64,000 nucleotides of DNA, from contig CAUWLL010000003.1 in the NCBI GenBank assembly GCA_963559605.1, forward strand, positions 1 through 64,000, given 5' to 3'. This stretch comes from Dorea_D sp963559605. Its GTDB lineage: Bacteria > Bacillota > Clostridia > Lachnospirales > Lachnospiraceae. The notes beneath the pieces are model-generated. The model was not told where the DNA came from and searched no databases. It was given only the letters and a program-made list of their open reading frames with translations. Position 1 is the first letter of the stretch. Each line of letters opens with the position of its first letter. The position numbers were made by a program, and so were the translations under genes. Shown piece by piece: positions 28,168-37,120 of this stretch.

Positions 28168-28230
28168 TCGCAGGTCTTAGGGTGCAACCTTAACGAGATA
28201 GGTATTTGGTAGTTGGTTATCCAAATACAC

Positions 28231-28299
28231 TGCTCGCTAAGACGGTACGGCGTGCGGCAGTTTTACCGTTTGTGGATACAAATGGTCTGCTCGCTAAGA
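28231..28299 (+). repeat. 12-bp direct repeat downstream of the tyrosine recombinase
   Basis: TGCTCGCTAAGA occurs at 28231-28242 and 28288-28299, each preceded by a CAAAT-like stretch. GGTATTTGG and CCAAATAC just before form a small hairpin. The 207-bp gap holds no gene; the repeats may be recombination or transposon-end debris. Confidence 0.5.
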
Positions 28300-28323
28300 T
28301 TACACATTCATTTTATCGCTTTG

Positions 28324-28375
28324 AAAAAATCAGACACAACCGACGGATTTTTCTCCGAAGGCTGTGCCTGATTTT
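28324..28375. terminator. Bidirectional terminator between integrase and TnpV gene
   Basis: AAAATCAGACACAACC pairs imperfectly with GGCTGTGCCTGATTTT, with an inner stem CGGAT/TCCG. It has A-run and T-run flanks and sits between convergent genes. Confidence 0.8.
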
Positions 28376-28746
28376 CATTTGTATATTATTTCTGAATTCA
28401 CGATTTCTGTTGCTCGATTGTGAATATTATTCATCCTTTGAACCCATAACATCGGTTTATCCGCTTTCAATTTTTCTGTAACATTTTCTTTTTCGGCAAG
28501 TGATTTTACAAGTTCTTCAAACATTTTCTCTGCTTGTTCTTCAATATCGGAAAGATACTCATACAACTTTTCCGGCGTCAAAAGATTGTAATATCGCACT
28601 CGATGAAATTGTTTAATATATTGCCGATGACGGTTTGCCCATACTCCGATATGCACTTCCTTTTGGTCTTTGATTACCACGTAAGGTATAAAATAATCGC
28701 CCTGTGTTTGATAAGTACCGCCCTGTTGTTCAAATAGTATCATCAT
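28375..28746 (-). CDS. TnpV-like transposon-encoded protein
   Basis: A 123-residue protein resembling the TnpV family carried by clostridial Tn4451-like elements (GGTYQTQGDYFIPYVVI, RHRQYIKQFHRVRYYNLL, and a C-terminal helix). Its function is not known. The start at 28746 is 7 nt after AGGAGG. TnpV genes normally travel with large serine recombinases; the one in this island lies 2 kb away, on the other side of the tyrosine recombinase. Confidence 0.75.
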   Translation of the reverse strand: MMILFEQQGGTYQTQGDYFIPYVVIKDQKEVHIGVWANRHRQYIKQFHRVRYYNLLTPEKLYEYLSDIEEQAEKMFEELVKSLAEKENVTEKLKADKPMLWVQRMNNIHNRATEIVNSEIIYK

Positions 28747-28845
28747 AAAAAATCCTCCTGTAATTTGATTTATTATCATTTTACAAGAGGATTTTCTTTC
28801 TTACCAATGTGCCGATTTAGTATTTTTCTTGCTTTCTTGTAAAAA

Positions 28846-29286
28846 TCATTCAGCAATCGCATTCATTATTTCAATTTTAACTTCCTCATCTTGTTCATAT
28901 GTCCCATCCATAATAGCTGTCATTATTTTATGAAGGAGTTCCTTGTTTATTTTCCCAGCGGCAACATGATAACTAATATTTTCAGTAATTGTCATAAAGT
29001 TCTTTGCAATTCCCATATATCCGTTAAATAGCAAAAATTGTAATGACAATGTAATCGCAAGCCTTTTATTTCCGTCAGCAAAACAATGAAATTCACAGGT
29101 ACAAAAAAACAAATGTGTCAGTTTGTCCACAAATGTTGGATAATATTCATCATTCTGTATATGCTGCAAAACACTCTCAAGTTTTCCGGTATCCAGAGAC
29201 TCATAAGTTCCCCCACCACTATATTTAATGGTCTTTTTATGTAATACCTCTGCCTGTTCGAGCGTTAAATAAATGATTCCGTCCAT
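28846..29286 (-). CDS. Doc/Fic-family death-on-curing toxin
   Basis: A 146-residue Fic-fold protein of the Doc type. The catalytic motif HCFADGNKRLA (HxFx[D/E]GNKR) lies at about residues 68-78. Doc enzymes modify translation factors (phosphorylation of EF-Tu in P1 Doc) and Fic relatives AMPylate targets. The ATG directly follows the TAA of the RhuM gene, so the two are made together. This arrangement suggests a toxin with RhuM as regulator or antitoxin; that pairing is inferred. Confidence 0.85.
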   Translation of the reverse strand: MDGIIYLTLEQAEVLHKKTIKYSGGGTYESLDTGKLESVLQHIQNDEYYPTFVDKLTHLFFCTCEFHCFADGNKRLAITLSLQFLLFNGYMGIAKNFMTITENISYHVAAGKINKELLHKIMTAIMDGTYEQDEEVKIEIMNAIAE

Positions 29287-30303
29287 TTAATCACGCTCCT
29301 TTAACCTGCGTAAAACTTCTTTGTTTTCTTCCATCAGCTTATCCAGTTCATCTCCGGCAGCACCAAGAAATTTTTGATATTCATCTTTATCAAGAGGTTG
29401 TATATACTCTGACAGTTGATAATGAAAGGCATCTCTTAACGCCATATCACGACTTGCCATTTTTACTCGTCCACGTTGAATAAGTGGTTTCCATAGTGCC
29501 ATTTTTTCAAAACGTCTAAACAATTCTTCTGTTTCTTGTTGTGATAAAATATGACCCTTTCGTTCATATTCACGCATGATAGCGTCAGCAAGACCACTCT
29601 CATAAGCAGCAATAATATCTAATATTTCGCTATAAAAAGTATCCCGAACCTTATCACTCGCTTTCAAATCTAAAATTTTCTTATATTCTTTCGCTTTTTC
29701 CTTAAATATACTTACATAAATCATATCAGTAAAATGAGCATATTTATATCGGTTATCTTCCACATAATTTTTTAGCGCATCCGTGAATTGCCTGCGATAA
29801 TTATCCTCTTGCAAAGATGAAAAAACAAAATCTTTATCTCGCTGATTTATATATTTTGTTCCACCGCCTGTTTTACGGTTAATAAGATCTATTACAATAT
29901 CTAACATAAGTTGCCGTAATGCCCTTGCTGTTTCGCTTTCAGATAAGAGCATTGCCATATTCAGAAACGCCCGAAAGTCAAATACTCCAAGTATTGTAGT
30001 TTTGGTAGGGACATAAATGTCCTTACCAGAATTTTTTGCAGCTTCTAAAAAGGCTTTTAGTTTTTTTCCACGAAGTACTTGATATCCATTAGCAGATAAT
30101 TCCTCACTGTTTTGTTCCAAATAACGGCTGATAGTCCTTATATCCACATCAAAAAAATTAGCAGTCATCTCACGCGTTACAAACAGTTTACCCTCCCATA
30201 AAATACCTTCTATTCCTGACTTCTGTTGTATCTCGTCAATAGCAATCTCGTTGTTTAATATATTTTGCCTATCCAATCTTGAATTTGTCAAATCTTTTGC
30301 CAT
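29287..30303 (-). CDS. RhuM-family DNA-binding protein, partner of Doc
   Basis: A 338-residue RhuM-family protein. The N-terminal part (ILWEGKLFVTREMTANFFDVDIRTISRYLEQN, about residues 40-71) reads like a winged helix-turn-helix; the YQVLRGKKLKAFLEA and FRAFLNMAMLL segments are family hallmarks. The start at 30303 follows AGGAGG; an ATG at 30324 lacks a site. RhuM genes are frequent at type I restriction loci and beside Fic/Doc genes. Here it is translationally coupled to Doc (TAAATG) and is presumably its antitoxin or regulator. Confidence 0.82.
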   Translation of the reverse strand: MAKDLTNSRLDRQNILNNEIAIDEIQQKSGIEGILWEGKLFVTREMTANFFDVDIRTISRYLEQNSEELSANGYQVLRGKKLKAFLEAAKNSGKDIYVPTKTTILGVFDFRAFLNMAMLLSESETARALRQLMLDIVIDLINRKTGGGTKYINQRDKDFVFSSLQEDNYRRQFTDALKNYVEDNRYKYAHFTDMIYVSIFKEKAKEYKKILDLKASDKVRDTFYSEILDIIAAYESGLADAIMREYERKGHILSQQETEELFRRFEKMALWKPLIQRGRVKMASRDMALRDAFHYQLSEYIQPLDKDEYQKFLGAAGDELDKLMEENKEVLRRLKERD

Positions 30304-30325
30304 GATTAACCTCCTGTTTGGCAAA

Positions 30326-31978
30326 CTATGAAATCATCTTAAAATGTCGCAGCGCTTCCTCAATCAGCTTCTCTTTCTCCGGCGGACACTGCGGCTGTTT
30401 CGCATTTTCAGACTTTGCCGTATTGTAATTCTCTCTTTCGATAATTCCATATTTTTGCTTTATCTGAGCAATATATAGCGAAGATACCTTCACACCATAC
30501 TTTTCCTTAATGTATTCCTTAATTTCCTGATAGGTTGCCTTTGCCTCCGAAGCAGTTAAATCCAGTTCATCCATATTCACGGTAATGTCGATATATGCGT
30601 CGGGAGTTTTTCTAACCAACTTGACAATAGTCTCTATATGGACAGTCCCCGGGAAGAGATCCACACATGCCATCCGTTCTACTTTATATCCTCTGCCCTG
30701 CAGCATCTCCAAATCTCTTGCAAGACTGGTAGGCTTGCATGCAATGTACACCATACGCTCCACACCAAAGTCTATAATCTTCTTGAGGGCTTTCGGGTTC
30801 ACCCCGTCTCTCGGTGGGTCTAACATAATAAGATCCGGCACTTCTCCCAGTTCATCAATCACTTTCAACACATCCCCTGCCCAAAATGTACAATTGCCAA
30901 GTCCGTTTCGTCCTGCGTTATCTGTAGCTGCCTCTACTGCTTCCTCCACAATTTCAACTCCTACTACCTTATGGGCAACCGGAGCCAATATCTGTGCAAT
31001 CGTTCCGGTTCCACTGTACAAGTCAAAAACAACTTTATCTTTCGTCTCGCCGATATACTCTCTTGCTTTCTCGTACAATACCTCCGCCCCCAGAGAATTA
31101 GTCTGAAAAAAGGAGAACGGCGTAATCTTGAACTTAAGCCCCAGCAGTTCCTCATAAAAAAAGCTCTGTCCATAGAGAACCTCCGTCCCCTCATCTTTGA
31201 CAACGTCCGCTACGCTGTCATTACGGGTATGTAATATTCCGACAATTTCCCCATCCAGAACTAACGCCCTTAAAGACTCCGTCCAAAGGCTTAAATCCGC
31301 CTGTGCGGCATAAGGATCTTGCGTTGTTGTCACAAGATCAATCAAAATCTCTCCCGTCTTTGCAGCCTTACGGACAAGCAAATGCCGAAAATATCCCACA
31401 TGTTTCATACGATGGTAGTAAGGCAGACTGCTTTTTCTTGCCCAATTCAACGTCGCTTTCAAAATTTTCCGAAAATCTTCATCTACGATCCGGCACTCTT
31501 CCACATTAACAATATCATGGAAACTTCCTCTCTTATGCATGCCGAGGGCAAGCGGTCCGTCTTTATATTCGTCTCCGAAAGAAAACTCCATTTTATTTCG
31601 GTATTCCTGCTTCCTAGGACTTTCGAGAACGCCCTCCCATATATATTGTCCCTCCACTGCCTCGTCCATCATAGATTTTATCTGAACCTCTTTCAGACGT
31701 ATTTGTTCTTCATACGGAAGATTCTGATAAGTACATCCTCCGCACTGCCCAAAATGTGGGCAGTCAGATTCTGTCTCCATCGGCGCTTTTTCCACCGTCT
31801 CGAGAATTCTTCCTTCTGCTTTTCCTTTTCTTATTTTATTTACAGAAAAACGGACTTTTTGTCCCGGAAGTCCGTTTTTCACAATCACACATTTTTCTTC
31901 TTCCGGCAAAAATATCTTCCCTTTATTCGGAAAATCTACAGATTCAATGATGCCTTCATATATCTGTCCCTTTTTCAT
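30326..31978 (-). CDS. rlmD: 23S rRNA (uracil-5-)-methyltransferase RlmD
   Basis: A 550-residue RumA/RlmD-type enzyme that methylates uracil 1939 of 23S rRNA using SAM. A TRAM domain (about residues 1-60) precedes the iron-sulfur motif CPHFGQCGGCTYQ, the SAM fold has FDLYSGTGTIAQIL, and DPPRDGVNPKAL with ACKPTSLARDL form the catalytic end. About 80 C-terminal residues (KEKYGVKVSSLYIAQIK to the end) extend beyond the E. coli enzyme, as in many Clostridia. It ends 22 bp before the RhuM start and marks the right edge of the island. Confidence 0.95.
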   Translation of the reverse strand: MKKGQIYEGIIESVDFPNKGKIFLPEEEKCVIVKNGLPGQKVRFSVNKIRKGKAEGRILETVEKAPMETESDCPHFGQCGGCTYQNLPYEEQIRLKEVQIKSMMDEAVEGQYIWEGVLESPRKQEYRNKMEFSFGDEYKDGPLALGMHKRGSFHDIVNVEECRIVDEDFRKILKATLNWARKSSLPYYHRMKHVGYFRHLLVRKAAKTGEILIDLVTTTQDPYAAQADLSLWTESLRALVLDGEIVGILHTRNDSVADVVKDEGTEVLYGQSFFYEELLGLKFKITPFSFFQTNSLGAEVLYEKAREYIGETKDKVVFDLYSGTGTIAQILAPVAHKVVGVEIVEEAVEAATDNAGRNGLGNCTFWAGDVLKVIDELGEVPDLIMLDPPRDGVNPKALKKIIDFGVERMVYIACKPTSLARDLEMLQGRGYKVERMACVDLFPGTVHIETIVKLVRKTPDAYIDITVNMDELDLTASEAKATYQEIKEYIKEKYGVKVSSLYIAQIKQKYGIIERENYNTAKSENAKQPQCPPEKEKLIEEALRHFKMIS

Positions 31979-32008
31979 GCTTTTGTGTTCCTTCCTGTCA
32001 TGTATTTT

Positions 32009-32935
32009 CTAATTCTCCTGATATTTCGCGATCAGAATCGTTCCGTCTCTTTCCACTTTCACATGTTCAATACTCTTTACATACTGGTTGAACTGAGAAT
32101 ATCCATAATCGTTGATCTTAAAATCCTTAAATCTCTCATATGCCTTATTCCCCAGTGTACTCAGCTCGATTCCACTCTTTCCGGCTTCTCGAACCATTCT
32201 CAGCACATAACTGTCCACATCTGCCTTTTTTCTCCGGTCTTCTTTCAATGTCACCGCAACATAGTTTCCTTTTTTCTCAAGTTCGATTTTTTCAAACTCT
32301 TCCAAAAATTTGGACAACATATTATATCCATAACTTCTCACATCAAAATCAGGATAAAGACTGACAAGACGGCTCCCCACTTCTCCGAGACCTGTCTGTC
32401 TGTTATCATCCTGATTCTCCAGGATCATTTTAATGATCTCTTCCTCTATCTTCTCTTTTCCAAGTGAATCACCGGAATTTTCCGCCGCTCCCGGAGACTG
32501 CTCATTTAACAGGTTTTCCAAAATCGTGAACTTATCACACGCTTTTCGAAATGGCTCCGGCGTTTTATTTTCTCCCATACCGATAACCATCTTTCCACTC
32601 TCTCTCAGCCTGCTTACCAGCCTTGTAAAGTCACTGTCACTGGACACGATGCAGAATCCATCCACATCTTTCGTATACAAAATGTCCATGGCATCTATGA
32701 TCATGGCGGAATCCGTTGCATTTTTCCCTTGAGTATAGCTGAACTGCTGGATCGGTGTAATAGAATTTTTCAAAAGCTCTTCCTTCCAGCTAGCGTGATG
32801 TGTGCTTGTCCAGTCCCCGTAAATCCTTTTATAAGTAATATTGCCGTAACGAGACAACTCTGTCAAAATCGGCTGAATATATTTTGCCGACACATTATCT
32901 GCGTCAATGAGCAACGCAAAAAATTGTCCTTCCAT
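32009..32935 (-). CDS. NYN-domain nuclease with LOTUS-like repeats
   Basis: A 308-residue protein. Residues 1-145 are a NYN (PIN-like) domain: FALLIDADNVSAKYI supplies the first acidic cluster, GKNATDSAMIIDAMDIL the second, and VSSDSDFTRLV the third. After a linker, two OST-HTH/LOTUS-like segments follow (about 165-235 and 240-308, each with a YGYNMLSKFLEEF-type repeat). NYN/LOTUS proteins are thought to bind and cut RNA. It lies 30 bp upstream of rlmD, suggesting a shared transcript for RNA handling. Confidence 0.85.
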   Translation of the reverse strand: MEGQFFALLIDADNVSAKYIQPILTELSRYGNITYKRIYGDWTSTHHASWKEELLKNSITPIQQFSYTQGKNATDSAMIIDAMDILYTKDVDGFCIVSSDSDFTRLVSRLRESGKMVIGMGENKTPEPFRKACDKFTILENLLNEQSPGAAENSGDSLGKEKIEEEIIKMILENQDDNRQTGLGEVGSRLVSLYPDFDVRSYGYNMLSKFLEEFEKIELEKKGNYVAVTLKEDRRKKADVDSYVLRMVREAGKSGIELSTLGNKAYERFKDFKINDYGYSQFNQYVKSIEHVKVERDGTILIAKYQEN

Positions 32936-32957
32936 ATCATTCTCCTTTTATCAAGAA

Positions 32958-33012
32958 AGAAGCAGGTAAGAGACCTCTATTAATATCATATAGGCTTCTC
33001 ACCTGCTTCTTT
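32958..33012 (-). terminator. Long stem-loop after the small membrane protein gene
   Basis: AAGCAGGTAAGAGACCT pairs imperfectly with the segment ending CACCTGCTT at 33009, with an AT-rich loop. On the minus strand a CTTCTTTCTTG tail follows, so it can terminate the small gene upstream. Confidence 0.6.
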
Positions 33013-33040
33013 TCATCTTCTTACTCTTTAAAATATGTTC

Positions 33041-33283
33041 CTAAACCTGATCCTCATCATTGAAGAAATCATCATCGAAATCATCCTCGAAATCCTCTTC
33101 AAAATCCTCCAGATAATCCGGTGTAAAGAAACAGTATACTGCATAAGCAATTGCCGCAATTGCTGCTACAGCTCCGACGATAGCCAGTACCCAGAGAACG
33201 GTTTTACACTGTTTATCCTCTTCTTTTTTATTTACAAGATCGTTTAATCTTGTTGCTGCAATAAATTCTTCTACTTTACTCAT
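33041..33283 (-). CDS. Small single-pass membrane protein with acidic tail
   Basis: An 80-residue protein: a basic/acidic N-terminus, one hydrophobic helix at about residues 28-52 (VLWVLAIVGAVAAIAAIAYAV core), then a tail made mostly of Asp, Glu and Phe. No family recognised with confidence. An AAAGGA site lies about 10 nt before the ATG at 33283. It stands alone between pcrA and the NYN gene. Confidence 0.7.
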   Translation of the reverse strand: MSKVEEFIAATRLNDLVNKKEEDKQCKTVLWVLAIVGAVAAIAAIAYAVYCFFTPDYLEDFEEDFEDDFDDDFFNDEDQV

Positions 33284-33397
33284 GCTGCCACATCCTTTCT
33301 TCCAAAACAAGTTCAGATATTTGTTTTATTATAACACTTACGCTCAAAGATTACTACTCATTTTAAATAAAATTATTTACATTCTATAACTATTCCG

Positions 33398-35620
33398 CTA
33401 TACCTTCTGCAATTTTGCAAACATAGCAAACATCTTTTTTACGCCTGCACTGTCAAAATCTACCGTAACCTCATAATCTCTGCCGCCCGACACAATATGT
33501 GTTACCGTTCCCTCACCGAACTTCATATGACATACCCGATCGCCCTCCGCATATGAAAGCCCCTCTCCCGAAAGACTTCCAAAGGGCTTTGTCCCTGCAA
33601 ATGGAGTGCTTTTAAACGCCTGCTTTGCCTGCATATGGGAATTCTTTTTCACAGGAACCTTGTCCTCTTTCTCAAACACCGCTCCCGTAGCCAGCAGTTC
33701 CATTGGAATCTCTTTTAAAAACCGGGACATCTTATTATACTGTGTCTCTCCTCGGATCATCCTCCGTCTTGCACAGGTAAGCATCAATTCTTCTTCCGCC
33801 CTCGTGATCCCCACATAACAAAGCCGTCGTTCCTCTTCTACCTCCTCCGGGTCATCCGCTGTGATAGTCATATAGCTTGGAAACAAGCCATCCTCCATTC
33901 CTGCCAGATAAACTCTCGGAAATTCCAGACCTTTTGCGCTGTGGAGCGTCATAAGTACTACATAATCACTGCTCTCATCCAGGCTGTCAATATCTGCCAC
34001 AAGAGCTACCTCCTCCAGAAATCCACTGAGTGTGGCAGGTTCGTTGTTTTCCTCACAGGTTTCTTCATAGGCGGCAATCTTACTTTTCAGCTCATCAATA
34101 TTCTCAATTCTCGCTTCTGCCTCTACCATATCTTCCGCCTGCAAACTCTCAATATATCCGGTCTCCTCAATAATCTCCTGCATAAGATCAGAAAGACTCA
34201 TCTCCTCAGCGTCTGCTTTAAAATGCTCGATCAACGCCACAAAGGACTCCAGCTTTGCCGCCCCTCTTCCGATATTGGGAATCAAATCTACTGCCCGTAA
34301 GGCATCGTAGAACCCGATTTCATAAGCGGATGCATAATCCTGTACCCGGTTAATGCTCGTAAGGCCGATCCCGCGTTTCGGCACATTGACAATTCTTCGC
34401 ACTGCCAGATCATCTTTCCCGTTATCCACGGTTTTTAAATAAGATAACAAGTCCTTGATCTCACGTCTTGCATAGAAATTAACACCGCCCACAACCTTAT
34501 ACGGAATATTGGCAGTTACAAACTTCTCTTCAAACATACGGGACTGCGCGTTGGTTCTGTATAAAACAGCATTGTCACTATACGTGCATTCGCCTTTATC
34601 CACATGGTTTCGAATATCCTCTACAATATATTCTGCCTCGTCATATGCAGTGTCAAACTGGCGGAACTGAATTTTTTCGCCCTCGCCTTTATCCGTCCAG
34701 AGCGTTTTGTTTTTTCTGCCAAAATTATGGCGGATCACAGCATTGGCGGCATTTAAAATATTTCCGGTAGAACGATAATTCTGCTCCAGTTTAATGACTC
34801 TGGCATCTTCAAAAAATTGCTCAAAGTTCAAAATATTTTTTATGTTTGCGCCTCTGAATTTGTAGATAGACTGGTCATCATCACCCACCACACACAGATT
34901 CCTGTATTTTGACGCAAGAAGACGCACTAACTCAAATTGTACCGTGTTCGTATCCTGATATTCATCCACCATAATATAACGAAAGCGTTCCTGATAATAT
35001 TCCAACACATCTGCCTGCGTCTGAAATAACTGCACCGTCTTAATCAGAAGATCGTCAAAATCCAGCGCATTATTGGCTTTCAATTGCTTTTCATATTCCA
35101 CGTAAACTTCCGCAATCCTGCGCCCGGAATAATCTCCTCCCGCATTTAAACGGAACTCCTCCGGTGTGACAAGCTCATTTTTCGCCTGAGAAACTGCGGA
35201 AAGAAGTGTGCGCTCTTTGTAAACTTTCGTATCGATCTGCAAGAGCTTACACACATCTTTCATTAACGTCTTCTGATCGTCCGTATCGTAAATGGTAAAA
35301 TTCGTATCATATCCCAGCAATTCGATATGACGCCTCAAGATCCGCACACACATAGAGTGAAACGTACTCACCCAAATACTCTCTGCACCAAACCCCACAA
35401 GAGAATCTACTCTTTCTCTCATCTCTCCCGCCGCCTTGTTGGTAAATGTAATCGCCAGGATATTCCATGGATTAACTCCCTTTTCTTCTATCAAATATGC
35501 AATTCTATGTGTCAATACTCTGGTCTTTCCAGAGCCTGCTCCCGCAAGAATGAGAAGCGGACCGTCGGTAGAATAGACCGCTTCCTGCTGTGGCTCATTC
35601 AATGTATCATAAATACTCAA
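33398..35620 (-). CDS. pcrA: ATP-dependent DNA helicase PcrA
   Basis: A 740-residue UvrD/Rep-type superfamily 1A helicase. Motifs in order: ILAGAGSGKTRVL (Walker A, near residue 30), FTNKAAGEMRERV, DEYQDTN (motif II), VVGDDDQSIYKFRGA (III), LEQNYRS (IV), LMTLHSAKGLEFPRV (V) and YVGITRAEEEL (VI). The C-terminal ~60 residues resemble the RNA polymerase-binding tail of Gram-positive PcrA. The gene begins 19 bp after the CyuA-like gene. Confidence 0.97.
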   Translation of the reverse strand: MSIYDTLNEPQQEAVYSTDGPLLILAGAGSGKTRVLTHRIAYLIEEKGVNPWNILAITFTNKAAGEMRERVDSLVGFGAESIWVSTFHSMCVRILRRHIELLGYDTNFTIYDTDDQKTLMKDVCKLLQIDTKVYKERTLLSAVSQAKNELVTPEEFRLNAGGDYSGRRIAEVYVEYEKQLKANNALDFDDLLIKTVQLFQTQADVLEYYQERFRYIMVDEYQDTNTVQFELVRLLASKYRNLCVVGDDDQSIYKFRGANIKNILNFEQFFEDARVIKLEQNYRSTGNILNAANAVIRHNFGRKNKTLWTDKGEGEKIQFRQFDTAYDEAEYIVEDIRNHVDKGECTYSDNAVLYRTNAQSRMFEEKFVTANIPYKVVGGVNFYARREIKDLLSYLKTVDNGKDDLAVRRIVNVPKRGIGLTSINRVQDYASAYEIGFYDALRAVDLIPNIGRGAAKLESFVALIEHFKADAEEMSLSDLMQEIIEETGYIESLQAEDMVEAEARIENIDELKSKIAAYEETCEENNEPATLSGFLEEVALVADIDSLDESSDYVVLMTLHSAKGLEFPRVYLAGMEDGLFPSYMTITADDPEEVEEERRLCYVGITRAEEELMLTCARRRMIRGETQYNKMSRFLKEIPMELLATGAVFEKEDKVPVKKNSHMQAKQAFKSTPFAGTKPFGSLSGEGLSYAEGDRVCHMKFGEGTVTHIVSGGRDYEVTVDFDSAGVKKMFAMFAKLQKV

Positions 35621-35639
35621 AATCTGTTATTTCCTTTCT

Positions 35640-36917
35640 CTATCCATCGATCATCATTTTGATGATCTCTTCATTTGTCTCTCTCATACCATCTTTTCCA
35701 AGGCGCCCGATGTTACTGATGGTAGCTTCCACCCCTTTTGTCACAATGCCGTCTCCTGCATAGAACTGCTGCCCTCTTAAAAACATGTTATATCCTAAAA
35801 TTCCTGCATCTACGGAAGCCGCTATCTTTGCCGCACAGGACGCTTTTGCACCGTCACACACCATACCGGACACGATTGCCAGAGCATTCACAACGGTATG
35901 GATCACTTCCTCATATCCGCCGCCGCACAAATAAGCGATTCCAGCTCCTGCCGCCGCACCGGCGCTGACCGCACCGCAGTAAGCAGACAATCTGCCGATA
36001 CCTGTTTTCTGATGGATCGCTGTTAAATTCGAAAGCGCCAGCGCACGGTAGGTTTTTTCCTCATCTGCACCAAATTCTTTGGCATATTCCAGTACCGGAA
36101 GAGAGCAAGTCATGCCCTGATTTCCACTTCCTGCATTGATGATGACCGGAAGTTCACAACCGTTCATTCTGGCATCAGAACCTGCTGCCGCTCTGGCTTT
36201 TGCCCTTGTCCTCACATCATCTCCATAGGTATCCAATAGTACACTTCCTATATTCGCGCCATAATTGCCTTTCATACCCTCATCGGCAATGGCAGTGTTA
36301 TATTCGATCTGACGTCCGATCACCTCTCTGACATCCTCAATATCTACCATATTAATAAATTCCCAGATCGACTTCATATCCAGAAGGCTTCTGTCTGTCA
36401 GTCCCTCTTCCTTTTCTCCTTCTACCGGAACTTCCAACAGTCTCTCTCCGTTTTTCTCAATTAACACAATATTAGTATGGTAGTTGGCAATTCTTACCTT
36501 TGCATAAGAATCCCCTTTACTTACAGTCACCACAATCTCAAATGTAATTCCATGGTCTACATGTTCTACCGTAATTTCTGTTTGCTCCAGAAACTCCACC
36601 ATCTGCGCAATCTCTTCTTCCGAAACCTCTGCAATAACTTCCAGCTCTTTTTCCGCTTTCCCCGCAATAATGCCGGCAGTAGCCGCTGCCGGGATCCCTT
36701 TCAGATGATTCGTGTTCGGAACGATTACACTCTTTACGTTCTTAATAATACTTCCGCTTGCTTCGATCATTACTTTATCCGGGATACATCCCAAAACTTC
36801 TCTTGCCTTTGCCGCTGCATATGCAAGTGCGATAGGCTCTGTGCATCCCATTGCCGGCACAAGTTCCTCTTTCAAAATCTGAACATATGCCTGATATTTT
36901 TCATCTGTTTTCTTCAC
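35640..36917 (-). CDS. UPF0597/CyuA family L-cysteine desulfidase
   Basis: A 425-residue member of the UPF0597 family, related to the alpha subunit of iron-sulfur L-serine dehydratases and including CyuA, which degrades cysteine to pyruvate, ammonia and sulfide. Hallmarks are AMGCTEPIALAYAAAKAR near the N-terminus, MNGCELPVIINAGSGNQGM in the middle, and CGAVSAGAAAGAGIAYL with MVCDGAKASCAAK later; the Cys residues are candidate cluster ligands. The start is GTG, 7 nt after AGGAGG. An extended -10 (TGCTATACT) lies upstream. It leads a short operon with pcrA. Confidence 0.88.
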   Translation of the reverse strand: MKKTDEKYQAYVQILKEELVPAMGCTEPIALAYAAAKAREVLGCIPDKVMIEASGSIIKNVKSVIVPNTNHLKGIPAAATAGIIAGKAEKELEVIAEVSEEEIAQMVEFLEQTEITVEHVDHGITFEIVVTVSKGDSYAKVRIANYHTNIVLIEKNGERLLEVPVEGEKEEGLTDRSLLDMKSIWEFINMVDIEDVREVIGRQIEYNTAIADEGMKGNYGANIGSVLLDTYGDDVRTRAKARAAAGSDARMNGCELPVIINAGSGNQGMTCSLPVLEYAKEFGADEEKTYRALALSNLTAIHQKTGIGRLSAYCGAVSAGAAAGAGIAYLCGGGYEEVIHTVVNALAIVSGMVCDGAKASCAAKIAASVDAGILGYNMFLRGQQFYAGDGIVTKGVEATISNIGRLGKDGMRETNEEIIKMMIDG

Positions 36918-36976
36918 TTTTTTACCTCCTGTATCTGTACATCCCCCATACAGATATTATTTTCATACCTTTGTTT

Positions 36977-36985
36977 AGTATAGCA
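36977..36985 (-). promoter_or_regulatory. Extended -10 promoter of the CyuA-like gene
   Basis: On the minus strand TGC plus TATACT (36982-36977) forms an extended -10; no consensus -35 is seen. Confidence 0.5.
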
Positions 36986-37046
36986 TACCTTTCCTGCCTT
37001 CGCACCAGAAAACTCGTCTGTAATAAATATTCAGAAAACTTATGGC

Positions 37047-37075
37047 TTGTCATATGGTTTTGAATACTATATAAT
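37047..37075 (+). promoter_or_regulatory. Promoter of the DUF1836 gene
   Basis: TTGTCA at 37047-37052, a 17-bp spacer and perfect TATAAT at 37070-37075. Confidence 0.75.
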
Positions 37076-37120
37076 GAGTTACATATAGATACAGATTAAA
37101 AAATACATTGAGGTGAGCAC

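Noticed and set aside
31319..32467. Plus-strand frame of 382 codons
   Set aside because: Antisense to rlmD and the NYN gene; Phe/His-rich composition and no start signals.
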